64,000 bases of DNA from the NCBI GenBank assembly GCA_963995525.1, contig OZ023210.1, positions 62,560,833-62,624,832 on the forward strand. The letters run 5' to 3'. The stretch comes from Escarpia spicata (Eukaryota; Annelida; Polychaeta; Sabellida; Siboglinidae). A program made the translations under genes and the position numbers. Shown piece by piece: positions 1 through 13,700 of the stretch (position 1 is the stretch's first letter; each line of letters starts with the position of its first letter). The notes under the pieces are model-generated. The model made no database searches and had not been told where the DNA came from. It worked only from the letters and a program-made list of their open reading frames with translations.

Positions 1-1560
1 AAGAAAGTAACCATATCCTGTAACTGTTACGAACAGATTCACTGGGGTTTAACATAATGTATTTATAATTTGATTTCTGATAAAAAATGTAATTATGTCA
101 ACCCATAGCTTACTTTCTTTACAACAAACATGACTTTGTCGGTCATTTTTATGAGTTTGACACAGACAGCCAAGCCCTCCAGAGAAGGGTGGAGAAACTT
201 ACCCTGCCTCTAACCCCATGTGTGGGTTTAGGGTTGCTAACCCTACACCCATAATTATAATGGTAATCCAGACAAGCACCCAGCATTAATAATAATGTCT
301 TGCTGGTGAGTGTGCCATGGCATATAAAGGGCAGGTTATCAGTGAAATGGTATCTGCTTTCTGGTCAGCGAGGATCAGTTGCCGTGTGAGAGCCAGTGTT
401 CTGTGACTGCGTTAGGAAGTCCTCTAAAAACCGCCCCACCCACTCGTACAAACACAATGTTAACTCTTTCGTTGCCACACACGGCTCCTACACATGCACA
501 CAGTGCTCCATTTGTCTGGTGCTCTGAGAGTCTGCCTGCAGCGTGAATACGTCTATGCAGCCTGTCCTCGCTAGCAGAATGCCACTCAATGTTCTATGTG
601 CATGGGGACACATTAAGGAACGTCTGCTGTCATGATAGAAACTCTTGATTCGTCTGGTGAACAGGCGCACAGACGGGGGTCTTTACGTAAACTTGCACGA
701 TGGATAGAGTCAACAGAGTTTGTGCCTGTCAAATTGAGGTTAAGTGGAGAACGTTGTGAATGCCCTGTGTGAATGCCCTGTGTGTACCAGTGACTAGGCA
801 TGGTGTGTTGGCAGGCAACTTGGGCGAGATGGACCTTTCAGTTGGTAAAGTGCCAGTCAACAATACAGTGTAATAGGCAAACAATGTTTTGTTCATGAAA
901 CTAAGTTTAACCTGGGCATACATGCTTTGTCTCATTTTAGATATATAGCGAGTAGCAGCATAGCTTTGCAATCCCAAATCCGGAACAAACTCCCAGTAAC
1001 TGTAAAATCATCAGAAACTATAGGTATCTTCTGCAAAATATTAAGATTTATTTTTAAAATTGCATTTCCACTTGAAATCCTCAGCAGTCCTTCGCAGTGT
1101 GGGTGACTTTAAAAGTTGACATGGTAATAAAAAGAGTTTCAAATATTTGTGATGTGGTTCATGTTATGAACTATGTTGTTAATCTGTTCCACAACAATCC
1201 AAACGTTTGTTTAATATGGTTTCCCATTGCTGCATCAAACTACACAATTATCCTTAAAATAGAAGAAATCATTATTAAAATGCATTAAAGAAGCTTCACC
1301 AGACAAGAATAGGCTAGTTATTCATGATCATACTCTTCCAAAAATCACACTCGATGTCCCGTTTTAGCCACATGATTGGGTTTCTTGAAGAATATAACCT
1401 AGAAATCAGATTTTATTTTAACTGTATTAAAGTTGTTATTATTAAATAGTAGTTTATTTTCAAAACAAATATTGTTACAGCAAACGATGCTTACCTGGCT
1501 TTATTTTATCAGTGCACAAGTACTATATCTACCTAACTGTGCCCCTGGTGTTTCTTGTAG
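1..1560. other. Upstream intron of the Zasp-like gene
   Basis: No exon is recognised here. Open stretches of 60-87 codons on both strands lack domain similarity and splice context. The acceptor of the first visible exon ends this interval. The PDZ-coding exons must lie further upstream, outside the window. Confidence 0.6.
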
Positions 1561-1712
1561 AACTACAATGTCGCCCCGAAGCCGTTTGTGCCAGGAGGAG
1601 GCAGCACTGTGCCCGTGGCAATGAACAAGCAGTACAACACTCCCATCAGCATGTACTCTGTCGACAATGTCATGAATTCACTCTCCAACAAAACATCCAA
1701 CATGAGCATGGG
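1561..1712 (+). CDS. Zasp-like exon with first ZM motif
   Basis: The acceptor is TTTCTTGTAG and the donor is GG|GTAGGT. The reading frame starts at 1561 and ends two bases into a codon. It encodes [13 protein letters not shown], then [12 protein letters not shown] with VDNVMNSL, which is the conserved core of the ZASP motif. This motif in Zasp/LDB3/PDLIM proteins contacts the alpha-actinin rod. The next exon at 4000 supplies the one missing base. No coding exon was recognised upstream of it in the window. Confidence 0.9.
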
Positions 1713-4700
1713 GTAGGTGCAACATTCTAGTGTGATGGGGTACAAAAATACCTCACTATTAAGGTTACCCTCGGGACTCGACGAAAGTGACCTGAATAGC
1801 GAGGTGACTGTATTAGCAGTCCTCAACTAATATCCTGTATTTTACTGTATGTGGAAATAATTTGTTTCTTGGGTGGCCTTAAATTTGAGGTGATTATAAA
1901 GTGAGGTTTCACTGTATATCAATATTGAAATTGAAATTATTCTTGGCTTCTTCTTTACATTTGTATGTTCAGATTAAATCAAAAGGAGTACGTGATTCTT
2001 TTAGATAATTATTTTTGCCAGATCAACGGAATAGTTGTCCAAAAAATTGTAATTGCTGGATATCATGCCAAAGTTGTTGGAGTTATAATTAAAATAGTTT
2101 TAAAATACTACCTGCCAAACAGTGTATAGGTTTATTGCTCCAGTTACCATCACATGATACAGCCTCATATTATGCAGAAGATTTATGTCATAATATACAA
2201 CACATTACGTAATCAGTTCAAAATTTTTGTCAAGCAGGATATTGGGTTAAAATGTGGAAGTCTTCTAGCAAAATGAAACATAATGCAGCATATCTTGCAT
2301 TCATGGTCGTTATCTGACTTGATTAGTCAGGTACTTGCTTACGTCCATTGTTTCATTGTATTGTCCATGTCTTGTTGACATTATCATAACAACGGAAATC
2401 ATATCACTTCTTTCATCAGATAATTTTTTGAAAAAGCCCAAGGCATTGGCTAGCGTTGAGTAGATAAAATTACAATTAGATAACTCATTGTTATTATAAG
2501 AAATTATTAATTTCAAGATAGCGGCTTTTGAAAGGAGCAGTTTTAGTATAATTTAAATAACTTGAAACACAAGTTACAGTAAGTTATTGTGATGTGGTAG
2601 AGACCTGTTTTCACCATAGACTATTCTCTTGAACCAATGTGATCGACCCACAAGCAAACATGGAATAACATTTTGTTCCATATTGATTTGCTGCAGTAAC
2701 TAATTAAGTGTATTGCTAAGACATCTCATGTTTCCACAATGGTAGATGACTTCAATGTTTCATAATTTTGCAAATTCACAGAATATCTGAGAGTTTTTCT
2801 GGCCACGAGAACAGCTTGCAACTCGTAAACTAAGAATCCAGTTGTATCACCCACATGTTTGAATCAGCACGTGGTGATTTATAAATAACTAGGGTACACT
2901 GCAGCCCCATGGGGTTGATATTTACAGAAAGGTTATCATAAACCTGCATTGTGCTCATGAAACAATGATGCACTACAAAAAATTGATGTTCGAAAAACCT
3001 GCATGCTGCTGGAATATTTTGTTAGTAGACAAGTACCCATGTATATGGAATTGTTTTTATTATTAATAATAATAAAACTTAAAAAACAGTTGTTTAATTA
3101 ATTACATTAGTTAAAACAATTATATAAATTGCTATTGTCATACATTTTTAAATGGTTTATGAGAGTTGTGTAATTATTGTAGGCCTTAACAGGCATTACT
3201 GAACTATCTTCTAGTGTCAAGCATCATTTTTGATAAATGGTAGACATGTCACAATTAAACTCTATTTCTGCTTACGCTCCTACGATTAACTGTTTCAAGC
3301 TCCTACAATTAACTCTTTCAAGTTTCTACGATTAACTGTTTCAATTCCACATCCAAAAAAAGCTGTCAGAATACTTTATCATACTTAAGGCATTTTTGTT
3401 TTTCCAAAGTATACTGTTGGCAAACATTTAGATTACCAGTAATGTCTTTATCCATACTGCTGGGCCAAGCTGGTCTGAGGGTCTAAATATATATAGAGAC
3501 CAAGTAGCAGAAATGCCTTGCTAATCTTAGTAATTATTCCAGCATTTGTAACAAAGTCAAGCTGGCATCGTAAGGTTAACTCAATGGCGTGTCTTGGAAT
3601 TAATCAGTTATGAAACTCGCTGAACAGAACATGTATGCTCCGATGTAAAAATATACACATACGTGCTAAAAGTCAACATTTCTTGCATATAAAGTGTGGT
3701 ATATTTTCAAGTTTTGTCAGATTCAAAACCAGTAGCACAGATTAGATATTGGAGATTTTTTAATAGTTACAGTAAAATATTTTGATAAATACTGAAAAGA
3801 TATATCATATGTGAAAAAGTACACTTGGGTACTAAAGGTTTTGCTGCATCAGCAGAATTGCTCAAATTAATGTAGTAAATCAATTAAAAACACTTAAATT
3901 GTGCCAGAAATTACAATCTTCATTATGTTTCGCACAGTATCACATAGACCACTACACAATGTGTCCGACTGCCTTCAACGTTCGTTTCTTCTCTTTCAGC
4001 CCGGCACAGCCACAGCCAGGTAGTAACACTGTCGCCCCCTGTCAGCCCGCGCATGAACCACAGAGTGCAAGTCAGCATGACGAGTTTTCCACCAAACCCT
4101 CCCCTGTCAAGTTTGTGCCCCCCACTAACAACGTGGCGCCCAGCAAACCCACCCAAAGTGCCCGTTATGACGATACAGACGGCAAAGACGTGCCTCATTA
4201 CCGCGGCTACACAAACCCACAGACACAATCGAGAACTTTCAAAATTTTGCAGAATCTTGTGGACAGTGGGCAAGGTATTTTCCCTTCTTGGCAATTTGAA
4301 ATCAATGGGAATATTCTAAGATGCTACAAACCCTATTCTAAAGCAGTCATTGGCCGTTAATGTTGGCTTATTTGTGACTTTCGATTTGGGTTCAAAATCA
4401 TATGTATCTTGTTCTAAAAGGACAGAGAATGGTCAATCCAATTTGAAACTATTCATTATTTTTCATTGCATTATATCATTGACATTGAAGTGTGGTAAAA
4501 ATGGTATTGGTTAGAATTTCCATCACACAAAGTGGTGTATTGAGAAATGTTTTCCCTTGCCAGATTATACTGGTCCGATTTCACCCCCCACCCCCCCAGG
4601 AGCAAGGTAATCTAGACAAGTTTTGTTTTCACCATTTCGTGGTGGCGGTTGATGTCACGGTTTGTGCTAGCAGTTCTTAGGTTGACCACTTGGTGGCACT

Positions 4701-7700
4701 GCTGTCCTTGAAGTCAAAGTTGCCCTTACCTTTTGCAGTAACTTGCTTCATAACGTCATGTTCATTGTTAACAATAGAAGTGCATAATTATTATAATATC
4801 ACCGGAAGTGAAAGACATATTTGAATCTGATTTGGCTTGAATTTATGCAATTGAGAAATCATGTCATTTAACATTTATTTTGATATTAGTAAGTAAAAAG
4901 TTAGCCATACTTACATATAGCAGATTAGTAAAATTTTATAAGTACACAGATTAATGCTTATGCTGGCATGGAAAAAGGTCTATAATTTAATATATTTTAT
5001 AAGCTCATAGATGTAATTAATCTAGTTTTTCAACCAATTTGTATTGTTAGTGAAGAGAGTGGACTCTTATCCTTTCGACTTTGAGGTGGTGGTTGCTGTA
5101 CATATGGTCAGCCAAGGACTGCTTGCTCAAACTCTTGCACCAATACCCCGCCATGTCCCAGGCACCACTGGTACTAATGCATGGTGTTGGACTGTAGTCT
5201 TAGTGCACTTTAGTCAATCGTTTATCCTGTCACTCACTGTAATGTTACATAACCACTCTCAGTGTCTCATTCCAAAAAGAACACTAGCTGTGATTTGTCT
5301 ATTAATAAAAAATATTTAAAATTTGAACTATGCAAATGAATACAAATTTAGAATGAGATAACTCTCCACGGTATTTACCTGGCATGAGACACCAGTTGCA
5401 CTACTGTTCTGTACAATTTCCATTTTTCTTATTGCACTATCGGCAGTTTGCACCAGTTTCAGTGTATTCCAAGAAGATGCCATCTCCGTTTTTGTTTGTG
5501 TGTATAAAACAAATGTTTATTTGTGAAATAAAATGCATTTCAAAAGCAGCAAATATCACATTTGGCACAATTAATTACTCTTATTATATAGTATGACTGT
5601 TGAACATGTTATTTAAACTTCTGTGTGCAGCAATCATGACAGAATAATGGTCATGTAAAACATTTTTACTTAGATTAAATTGATATTAAACGGGAAAGAA
5701 CTATGGTGTCTTGGAGAGGCTCTGAGTGGTGCAAGCTGTGTGTGTTTGTGGTGTTAGCGTTGCACATCCCTTGTCTAACCCTCGCTGGCTGTGTGTGCCG
5801 TGCTGGCGTGTTCTTGCAGACCTGACAGGTAGAGCTAGTCGAGGAGACTCGGGCTCCAAGTCCCCTGCACAGCCGCAGCAGCAACAACAGGAGGAAGACG
5901 GGAAATATGTTAAAGCGATCATAAACAAGCAATACAACACTCCGATCGGTCTCTATTCACACACAAATGTCGAGGACACACTTGTCGAACAATCTAAGGA
6001 GATACTAACTATGATTGGGTAACCGTTTATGTGTCATGTCCGCATGCATCAAATAAGGTTAAGGTTGTGGGTCATAGTTTAATTATATATAACTTGTTGG
6101 GTATGTTAGTGGTAATAATGTGACTGTTTGTATAGATCTGCGGCGTTATAGCGTTGTTACGGGTTTCTGTTTACAGGCGGTCGGCAGTGGGGAAGGTATA
6201 TCATGCTTTTTCTGTTTGCTTGTTGCCTCTTATAACCTGATTCCTGTCGTTATTGCCAAACATGAAGAAAAGCCCATGTTCTTCCTGTGTCAATTGCAAG
6301 AAGAAAATAATTTTGAATTGCTGCTTTTGAGATGCTGCATTCTTCCCTGTTTCCGTAAATATTTGCAGATAGTTATATGGAATAGCGTTGTCAATTAATC
6401 TAGGAATCAGGTTGTCGAGACTTTGTTTGTTAGTTTGTTTGTTTTACTGATTTGGTTTTAGTTCCACTGATGTTTGCCAGAATTATGTGTTTGTTTTAGT
6501 GAATGCCATCATAAAAGTATGGTAGAATATACTAATAATTTAAAAGTTAAAGCAGCATGGTAACTTGTAATAACACAATAGATCATAGGAAGATTGTGTG
6601 AGTCTGCATCTATTTGTGTGAACAGAATGCTAGTCACTATTCAATATTCACTGTACTTGTGAAGCATGTCTACCTCCACCTGTTGCCGTGTTCATAATAA
6701 CAGTCATGTGTTGATGCAGGTGCCCCAGTTGCTACCAGGGCTAGGGTCATACACATGTTGGTACCGGTAATTAGATGAAATGGAAATTTGAAGATAAGCC
6801 ATTCCTAAAAAGTTCCAATTCATGTACAGATACAAATGTTTATTTGCAGCATCTAGTTCAACTGCGTAATTCCTGAAATGCAGGTACAGCTTCTAAAACA
6901 CATACTGGTCAACGAGAATAATCAGCCATGGTTTTACTAGCTTAATATCTGATTGGATTTGACTTAAATGACCATCTTGGCTGAAGCCACAAAAAAGAGT
7001 GTATCCTCTACAGTGTTGTTACTTTTGGAAATGTTCATGAATATTTTATAGTACTTTCGATACATGAAAAACATCAGATTTAAGGTGAACAACTTCAGGT
7101 ACAAACTTGCACATTTCACTGTAGCCCTGACTGCAGCAACCTGGCACATAGGCGTGTGCGTGCATGTTGCATGTTGTGTGCGTGCATGTTTCAGGGATGC
7201 TGACAACGACTCTACCAAGAAGGTGTATGTTCCCTCGAGCACCTACCAAATGGTACAGGAAGATGAGATGATCAAGCCGCCACCAGCTCAGTTCAAGCCA
7301 GCTGGATTGAAGCCGTCCGGTGGTGTGCCTAGGTCCAGTCTGTCTCCCGTCGTGGGCAGCGATCCTCGCTCCACCAGTCCCTCTGTCCAACCCGTTATTG
7401 TCGGGGCCTTGGTCCCGGGCACTGGTGCCGTTCATTCCACGGCATTCCAGAAAATTCAGCAACAGCTTGAGTAAGTGTGATCACACTCACCAGGTGGTGC
7501 CACTGGTACCAGGAGACACGCAGTTCGGCGATAGCAAATATCTAGTGGTGATTTGCTAAGAACAATGGTTCCGCATCAGAACACAAAATGAGTTTTGTGA
7601 ATTGAGTTGCATGTGAACTTGGCATTGATATATGTGTGCTTGAGTTCGCATATATAGCTTGCATGAGTGGGCATGAGTTGGTTCAGTAATCATGTGCTAA

Positions 7701-10700
7701 CAGTTTCACTAAGAACTGACAAATTACTACTTGTTATAAATAAATGCAAACATTCTAGGAGTAATAGTGGGTTGAAAACATTAATAATAATACAATAATA
7801 ATATAAACCTGTCAAAATATTCTCTGTAAACAGTCCGGATCTAGGTAATTTATTTTGATATATAATTAAGTGAAGATGATATATCTTTCTGGACTAGTTT
7901 TGATTCGGTACTAGAAATATCATACAAGTAGCGTTTCTGAGCAAAACACGGTAAATACGAACCCAGTCCTGATAAATTTCTTAATTGAAATCTACAGTAG
8001 CCCTTGCAACTATTCACTTTGATTTGAGATTCTTAAGATATTCCAACACTATACAAATTTTCACTTACACCAGGAACATGCACAAGTGAATTTTCCCCCA
8101 ATACAACAAGAAAGTGATTGATCGTGTTTGCCCTGACACCATGTACACACTCTCTGTGTGTTCCTCAGTTCTCCCAGTGGCCCTCCTGCGTCCAACTCTT
8201 GGCTGCCCAAGATCCCAACCGGGCCGAGGAAGATGAAGGTTGGGAGGCGGGGGGAAGCTCGCAGTATGGCCTCCGCTACCGGGGGGAGGATCCCCATCTG
8301 TGAGTCGTGCGGCATCACCATCAGGTACACTTCTACCTTGTCTACATCGCCATGTATTGTGTAGACATACTTACACTTCATACGTGCATTGAGCGAAACA
8401 ATTTGTGATGTTCCCGTAACTTACAAATGTTGAAGTCTGTTTTTAATGTGATTCCAATAATGTGGTCAAAAACTCGAGTAGTTTTTTGTTGAAAGATACA
8501 TTAGATTAAATCATCCTATGATGTTTCCAATTCAAAATGTTGTGGTAAATGTGTTGTGATTAGATTATTACATTGAAAATGATGGAGAAGAGCCCATTGA
8601 GATAATGTGCAAATTCTGGTTGTCCACTCATGGTGTCAGTTTCTACAATCAAACAATGTAATAATTTTAAAGTGTAATATCCGCTAACAAGAACTAGATT
8701 ATGTTTGTTCCTGTCAGTAATACGTTTGACCGATCCGCATTAGAGTTAAGTCTACAACATTTTGAATACTTTTGTGTTAATAATGCCTTGTTTATAATAT
8801 GTCCAAGTGTGTTTCTTTTACACATATTGACTGACGACGCGGTCTAACACATGTTATTTGCGACTGTTGCCAGAGGTCCATTCGTACTCGCACTTGAGAA
8901 GAGCTGGTGTCCTGACCACTTCCTGTGTTCCAACCCGAACTGTCGTCAGGGTCTTATTGACGTTGGTTTCGTCGAGGAGAACGGACAACTCTTCTGTGAG
9001 AATGACTATGAGCAATATTTCGCCCCAAAGTGCGGAAAATGTGGGAAGGCAATTGTTGGGGTACGTAATCACAAACATGTTCATCATCACTCAAATATCT
9101 GCACACATTTTGGTGAATTTGTCGCACACTTGGTTATGTCAATCTGCAGTTGTTTTCTACACTGTGTTTTTGTACTTTTGCAAAAAGTATTTGTAGCCAA
9201 AACCAAGATTTTGCAGTTTACCAAAAAATGTTTTAACAAATGCATTCGTCACTGCGCAATAGAATGTAATTATATTTTTATATGTGTTCAATAAATAACA
9301 GCAGTGTGTCCAAATTGTCCAGTATTTGACCAAAATAGTGGACATTTTGTTTGTTACCGTGAAAATAGGGTGTTTAACTGAAAAAAGTTCAATATGTTAT
9401 TTACTCGTTAAGACCCATTCTATACTTTGGGCAGAAAGGAACCCCATTTTATTTGTCATCATTTGTATATATTATTACACATGCATAACCATAAAGACTT
9501 ATTTGACTTTCAGCACACACTGCTGATGCATCGTAATGAAAAGAGAAAGCATTTGTTTTGTGGATAAACAATATTTAATAGCACCAAGACGGGAGAACTT
9601 GCAATTTTAAACCCTGTTGCATATTTTATAACAGCTACATGTAAAATAGGCACACACATATATACAGTATTAATCACATGTAATTTTATTCATTGTGGTT
9701 TGGCAAAGTATCTTGTTACTGGGTATTTTAGTAATTTGAGGTTGAAAACTGTACTCAGTATACTGAACAGTAGAAGTATTTTAATTCAATATCTTACATG
9801 CGTTTTATGCCATCATAACATAACTACACACAGACATTTGATCAAAGATGGCGTCGTGTTTCTGCAATTTGTGCAATGCATGCTGGGATGTTTTGTAGGA
9901 CATAGTGAGTGCGCTGATGGAGAACTACCATCCACATTGTTTCTTGTGTTGTCATTGCCGCCAGCCAATTGGTGGCAGCACATTTCACATGGAAAATGGC
10001 CAGCCATACTGTGAACAAGGTAAGACGCCTGTCCACGTAGACAAGTGTGGATTGGTCTACAACCGGGTCAAGGTCATTCACACTGCATGTGTTCATTGAT
10101 CCAGACATTAATCCCGACTTAACTGGTCATTTGTTTGCTTCCTGATAATCAAAAACAAGTATTTTTAATGTCCGGTATGATAGTGTATAATTTATCAGCA
10201 GAATGGCAGGATACATGTCGACGACTCCTGTTTCATAAAGAAATATTCTCAAAATTCTATGTCTGTATCAATGAACATACGGTGGGATTAACATGATGTG
10301 TGTACAAACGTGTACACATTTGTACAGGGTATCACTGGAAATGCAGCTCGCATGCTGCGCCGTATCAAGAAACGTACCAATGGCGCTCAACCAATTTCTT
10401 CTGTCTCTCCGTAGGACATTATAAATGCCCTGAAAAACACGTTCCACACCCACTGCTTTGAGTGTGTGCACTGCAACACGTCGATCGGCACTGGCAGCTT
10501 CCACGTCGAGGACGGCAAGGTGTACTGTGAGAAAGGTAGTGCGGGTGATCGTGTTCACTTGGATGTGCCTCCCGTCTGCCTCCGTAGCCCATGCATATCT
10601 CAGCCTGTCTGTGTGAGACACCGTGGCTCGACCGACATGTGTACTGCATGGCTGCTCTCTCTCTCTCATCCATGTCTCGCCTTTATTTTCAGTCGTCATA

Positions 10701-13700
10701 GTCATATGTAGGTTTTAGATCTAGTGTATTACGGTCTCTTGGTAGTCTAGTTGTTAGATAGATGATGTTTAATCTAGTATGACATTTGGGTTGTAATAGT
10801 AGTCATGTAGCGTTGACATTCCCGCAGAATGTGCTGTATCAATTTAGATGTTTGTATGACATTTGGGTTGTAATAGTAGTCATGTAGCATTGACATTCCC
10901 GCAGAATGTGCTGTATCAGTTTAGATGTTTGTATGACATTTGGGTTGTAATAGTAGTCTTGTAGCGTTGACATACCCGCAGAATGTGCTCTATCAGTTTA
11001 GATGTTTGTAGACATTTAGTGTCGTAGTCAGTCGCGCCTTATGCGTTGTATGAGTATTTCTAGGTGTTTGGCATTCTCCATGCAGCATGGTTTGGAGCTC
11101 CTTAAAGGTAGACAAGGCTAGGTTGTATAATGATGTTATTATATATTTTAAATAACAAAATCTGCCCGGGATGATAATCGATCTACAAACCTCATGGGGA
11201 TAGTTTTGGGTAGATTAGTGTGGGAGGAAAGAAGCATGGAATTAATATAAGCAGATTAGTAGTTCACTTCAACTTTATAGACTCGCAGCTAGTTAATTAT
11301 TATATTGTCTAGATATCACAACACCCTTGTCTCCATGATCACCCGATTCTTAACTCGCTCTCCAAAAAGTTCCCCGTCACCCTGTTCATTTCAGTTTTAT
11401 CCGATGCCCCAGTTCTACCGTGTGGCCCCAGTTTCAGTACCTTCCCACTCTTACAAGTTTGTTTCCTGGATGTGTTAATGTCTGCCCTGTGTTATCTTCT
11501 GACATTACAAATGAGCAATAAATATTAAACATGAGATAGTCAGAGGTGTAGAATTTGTTGTACAAAATAGTTCCATATAACAGGGACACTGTAAGAATTT
11601 AACAAATTTATCAGTTCAAAAAGTACTAACTTTGTAGGGCAGGCTTATATGAAAATAAGCCTACCATAATTGAGTATAGATATTTTCTGAGTTATGTTCC
11701 ATGTACAATTCTCATGAAAAAGTAGTGACATTGTGTTCCCGTGTTGGAATGAATATTTTAATTTCTTCTGCAGCCATCCTCCTTATGTTAACCAGATAGG
11801 GTTTTTATCATTTTCTTGGCTACCCAATGTACCTGTTAAATAGAGCCCCATGTATGCAGATTTTATACAAAGTATGTTCAGCATTGCAAGAAGCCTGATG
11901 TATAGTGGTGTAGGTGGTGTGTGGATTCTTGGTGTGCTTTGAATGTAATGTTTTGCAGGTTTATAGTTACAGTAAATGGCATAATGTCAATGTGGTATAT
12001 AGACATTCACAAAATATGCTTTTCTTAAATGCTTGCATCTGGTCACACATTTGTAATACAAATTTTTAACGTAAATTAAGAAAAAGTACAATGCAGTCAG
12101 TGGTTCTAATTTAATTTTATAGTTACTTAATTTTGTCAAACAATTTACTTTCAATAACAAACCAATACAAATGTGACCTATTTTGGATAATTGTTTGTAA
12201 GTGAATCATGGAAAATGTAGAATAATTTTTGCCCTTGCTAAAATCACTAAATTTATTAGCTTGATAACATTTGTTCATTTTATTTTTGTTCTGTTATTAA
12301 ATTTGCATCGATTAATTCAGGAACAGTAAATGCCACTCTTTCAATTTCAGCCAAAAGACGGTTCCACGATCAAACATAATTCATTCTTCTATGTGTTCTG
12401 ACTAAGGACTGTTTTAGAAGTTACTCTCATTGACTCGTCTTTTGTAGATTGGGGATCCCTCTTCCAGACCAAGTGCTATGGTTGTCAGTTTCCGATCGAA
12501 CCGGGCGATCGGTGGGTGGAGGCGCTGAACCAGAACTGGCACTCAGAGTGCTTCAACTGCTCAGTAAGTACTCCCTGTAGTCCTGTGTCATTCACGGTTG
12601 GTATCAACGAGAACTGGCACTCAGAGTGCATCAACTGCTCATCTAAGTACTCCCTCTAGTCCTGTGTCATTCACAGTTGGTATCAATCAGAACTGGCACT
12701 CGGAGTGCTTTAACTGCTCAGTAAGTACTCCCTGTAGTCCTATGTCATTTACAGTTAGTATCAACCAGAACTGGCACTCAAGAGTGCTTCAACTGCTCAG
12801 TAAGTACTCCATGTAGTCCTGTGTCATTCACAGTTGGTATCAACCAGAACTGGCACTCAAGAGTGCTTCAACTGCTCAGTAAGTACTCCCTGTAGTCCTG
12901 TGTCATTCACAGTTGGTATCAACTAGAACTGGCCCTCAAGAGTGCTTCAACTGCTCAGTAAGTACTCCCTGTAGTCCTGTGTCATTCACAGTTGGTATCA
13001 ACTAGAACTGGCCCTCAAGAGTGCTTCAACTGCTCAGTAAGTACTCTCTGTAGTCCTGTGTCATCCACAGTTGGTATCAACTATGTATTTGTACATAAAT
13101 ATGCAGATTTGTTGTATATGGCTGTATCCTGAATCCAGTCTCAGTGTTTGATGTTTATATTTTATCAAATACACACCAAGTACAGCCACTTTATTTGCCC
13201 TGATAAAACATGCATGTTTGAGGATCGTGAATACTGAAAAATGCATTCTTACCTAACTTAACTCATTTATCACCATTCAATACAATTGCTTTCACATGTG
13301 TGCAGTGGGTGGCTGCTACAGCATATTTAAATTGAACATTGCATATTTGATATTTTAATAGTGTATTTGATCAGGATAATTTGTAATTGTATAACAAAGA
13401 AACATATTTCACCCCACTCTGCCATGTATATTGTGCTTGTGTATTCAATGGCTAGAAGTGTTATCATATTTGTGGTGAGTGTATCTTTAGACCCAAACCG
13501 CCAGCAGATAGGTGAACTTTTATGCCTTATATTTGGTGCCATTCAGTGATAATTGTGTCATTTTAAAACTGAGTCTGCTATGCCAGGATATTCATTGTAC
13601 AGCATTATATTGGAAGTTTTTGAGTTAGCGCTGAATTGATAAAATATCTCACTGAAGTGTACAAGCGCTGTGGGGTAACAGGATGCATTTGGCATGTGGT

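Noticed and set aside
10326..10411. Open patch with [13 protein letters not shown] between the two LIM2 exons, preceded by TTGTACAG
   Set aside because: It has no LIM residues, no clear donor, and phases do not fit the flanking exons. It may matter as intron sequence, but there is no evidence of an exon.
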